Assembly: GCA_038240295.1 (NCBI GenBank)
Contig: JBBSDW010000147.1
Location: 1-7,977, forward strand
Direction of reading: 5' to 3'
DNA from: JABDDM01 sp038240295
GTDB taxonomy: Bacteria > Bacteroidota > Ignavibacteria > Palsa-1295
Length of the DNA stretch: 7,977 nt
The notes beneath the pieces were generated by a model. That model did not search any database. It was not told where the DNA came from and saw nothing but the letters and a program-made list of their open reading frames with translations. The position numbers and the translations under genes are program-made. Below, in pieces: positions 7,261 to 7,977 of this stretch. Each line of letters starts with the position of its first letter. Within the stretch, counting starts at the first letter, position 1.

Positions 7261-7388
7261 AATACGAGAATAATAATTTGAGCGTGAGGCAGGAAGCAAG
7301 GGTAACGGAATGCGATTGGGACAAGGCGAGTGACGAGATTTGCAATTATTCCGCTTCGTTCGATCCTGAATTTCATCCGCTTACGAAG

Positions 7389-7977
7389 GTGAGCACTTCA
7401 ACGGTCGAAGGCTTGTCCCTGAGCGGCGAAGGAGCCCTCGTGACGCTCGGCCCCGCGCCATATCCGGAGAACGAACCGTGGTGGAAGCGGATATCGCCCA
7501 CGACGTATTTTGTCCTTGGCGCCGGTGCGGTCGCGCTTATTTTTTTATTGCACGAGTTGATCATCGCCGGCAGGTTAGGCTTTCCGGTCGATGAGGCATG
7601 GATCCATCTTGTCTATGGACGAAATTTTTTCCATCATATCGCATTCGAGTTTAATCCCGGCGAACGTGTGCCGGGTCCTGCAGGTCCATTCTGGACTGTC
7701 TTCGTAGTATTCGGCGGGGCGATGTTTCACGATCCGATCCTCGCAGCGAAATTGCTCGGCTCGATCTTTCTTTTTTTAACCGGCTATTATAGTTACCGGA
7801 TCCTGCGGTCGCTCGATTTCGATCATGCTGCTTCGATACTTGGTGGATTTCTTGTGCTGACTACAGCACGGCTCGCCTGGTCAGAACTCTCCGGGATCGA
7901 GGCGACACTTTCGGCGGCTCTCGCACTCGCGGCGATCTGGTCGCATCTCTTGCAATCTTACCACGGTACCGATCAGC
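7389..7977 (+). CDS. GT-C-type membrane glycosyltransferase-like protein (partial, C-terminus outside window)
   Basis: The frame is open from 7209 to the right edge with no stop. I place the start at the GTG at 7389, giving 196 visible codons; GTG 7284, TTG 7278 and GTG 7440 are alternatives, and there is no in-frame ATG before the first membrane span. The protein has a soluble N-terminus (1-33), a first hydrophobic segment (about 38-60), then a loop with PVDEAWIHLVYGRNF (66-80) and FEFNPGE (86-92), followed by further hydrophobic segments (about 100-114, 117-135, 147-161 and 172-188). An acidic D-E pair (D68, E69) in the first periplasmic loop, followed by a YxRN-like segment and FNPGE, is characteristic of polyprenyl-phosphate-sugar-dependent GT-C enzymes and relatives. 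SELSGIEATL (165-174) resembles the SGMET segment common in them. The likely role is sugar transfer at the outer face of the cytoplasmic membrane. The rest of the catalytic and membrane domain lies beyond the window. Confidence 0.78.
   Translation, partial: MSTSTVEGLSLSGEGALVTLGPAPYPENEPWWKRISPTTYFVLGAGAVALIFLLHELIIAGRLGFPVDEAWIHLVYGRNFFHHIAFEFNPGERVPGPAGPFWTVFVVFGGAMFHDPILAAKLLGSIFLFLTGYYSYRILRSLDFDHAASILGGFLVLTTARLAWSELSGIEATLSAALALAAIWSHLLQSYHGTDQ

Larger units (their letters stand above)
7103..7388. other. Divergent intergenic region between the GH172 and GT-C genes
   Basis: These 286 bases separate two genes that point away from each other, so both promoters should lie here. Small open frames across it show no recognisable protein features and are probably chance. 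A TAATTTG sequence occurs on each strand (7274-7280 plus, 7166-7160 minus); both are one base short of the TAnnTTTG element. On the plus strand TTGCAC (7241-7246) and TACGAG (7264-7269) are 17 bases apart and could form a weak sigma-70-like promoter. Two dyads are listed separately. A short GC hairpin is also possible (GGGGG at 7199-7203 with CCCCC at 7215-7219). No terminator or RNA gene is evident. Confidence 0.6.

Noticed and set aside
7099..7376. Three small overlapping minus-strand open frames in the divergent gap
   Set aside because: They overlap each other in different frames, have no recognisable features or ribosome-binding site, and sit where promoters are expected.
1..7977. Cyanobacterial origin suggested by the HIP1-like CGATCG richness
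   Set aside because: Flanking bases vary, so the full GCGATCGC octamer is not enriched, and the T9SS sorting domain argues for the Bacteroidota/Chlorobiota group.
1..7977. Defence system, prophage, transposon or CRISPR content
   Set aside because: No transposase, integrase, nuclease, phage structural gene, terminal inverted repeat or regular repeat-spacer array could be seen on either strand.

Overview
This 7,977-base window looks like chromosomal DNA from a bacterium of the Bacteroidota/Chlorobiota (FCB) group. The main evidence is a large secreted protein ending in a type IX secretion (T9SS) C-terminal sorting domain, a domain essentially confined to that group. No clear Shine-Dalgarno sequence precedes any of the six genes, and one start is preceded by a Bacteroidetes-style promoter element (TAnnTTTG). 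These fit the same assignment. The genus cannot be read from the sequence; Kapabacteria/Ignavibacteria-like lineages are a guess. The hexamer CGATCG is strikingly frequent (about 23 copies by eye, about 2 expected).

Layout. Five genes run leftward on the minus strand and one runs rightward. From right to left on the minus strand: a signal-peptide-bearing GH172/DUF2961 glycoside hydrolase with Ig-like modules, a carbohydrate-binding-like module and a T9SS tail (7102-4346); a cytoplasmic family 4 type glycosyltransferase (4276-2909); prmC, the release-factor glutamine methyltransferase, overlapping the previous gene by 4 bases (2912-2040); dtd, D-aminoacyl-tRNA deacylase, 30 bases on (2009-1560); then, after a 179-base gap, the first 460 codons of a secreted IgGFc-binding-domain protein that leaves the window at base 1. 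Rightward, a multi-pass GT-C-type glycosyltransferase-like protein starts near 7389 and is cut by the right edge. Both edge genes lack a stop codon in the window.

How it fits together. The glycosyltransferase, prmC and dtd are probably one transcript. prmC and dtd are translation housekeeping and are functionally unrelated to the glycosyltransferase. The GH172 protein and the two glycosyltransferases suggest surface-glycan building or remodelling, but this is inferred from families and proximity only. The 286-base gap at 7103-7388 separates the divergent GH172 and GT-C genes and should hold both promoters; it contains two dyad symmetries that could be operators. No RNA genes, CRISPR arrays, insertion sequences or convincing intrinsic terminators were found.

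The most promising element for new biology is the GH172 protein. Both expected catalytic glutamates are present in a T9SS-exported, multi-domain architecture whose substrate cannot be told from sequence. I see no strong evidence for a wholly new multi-gene system.
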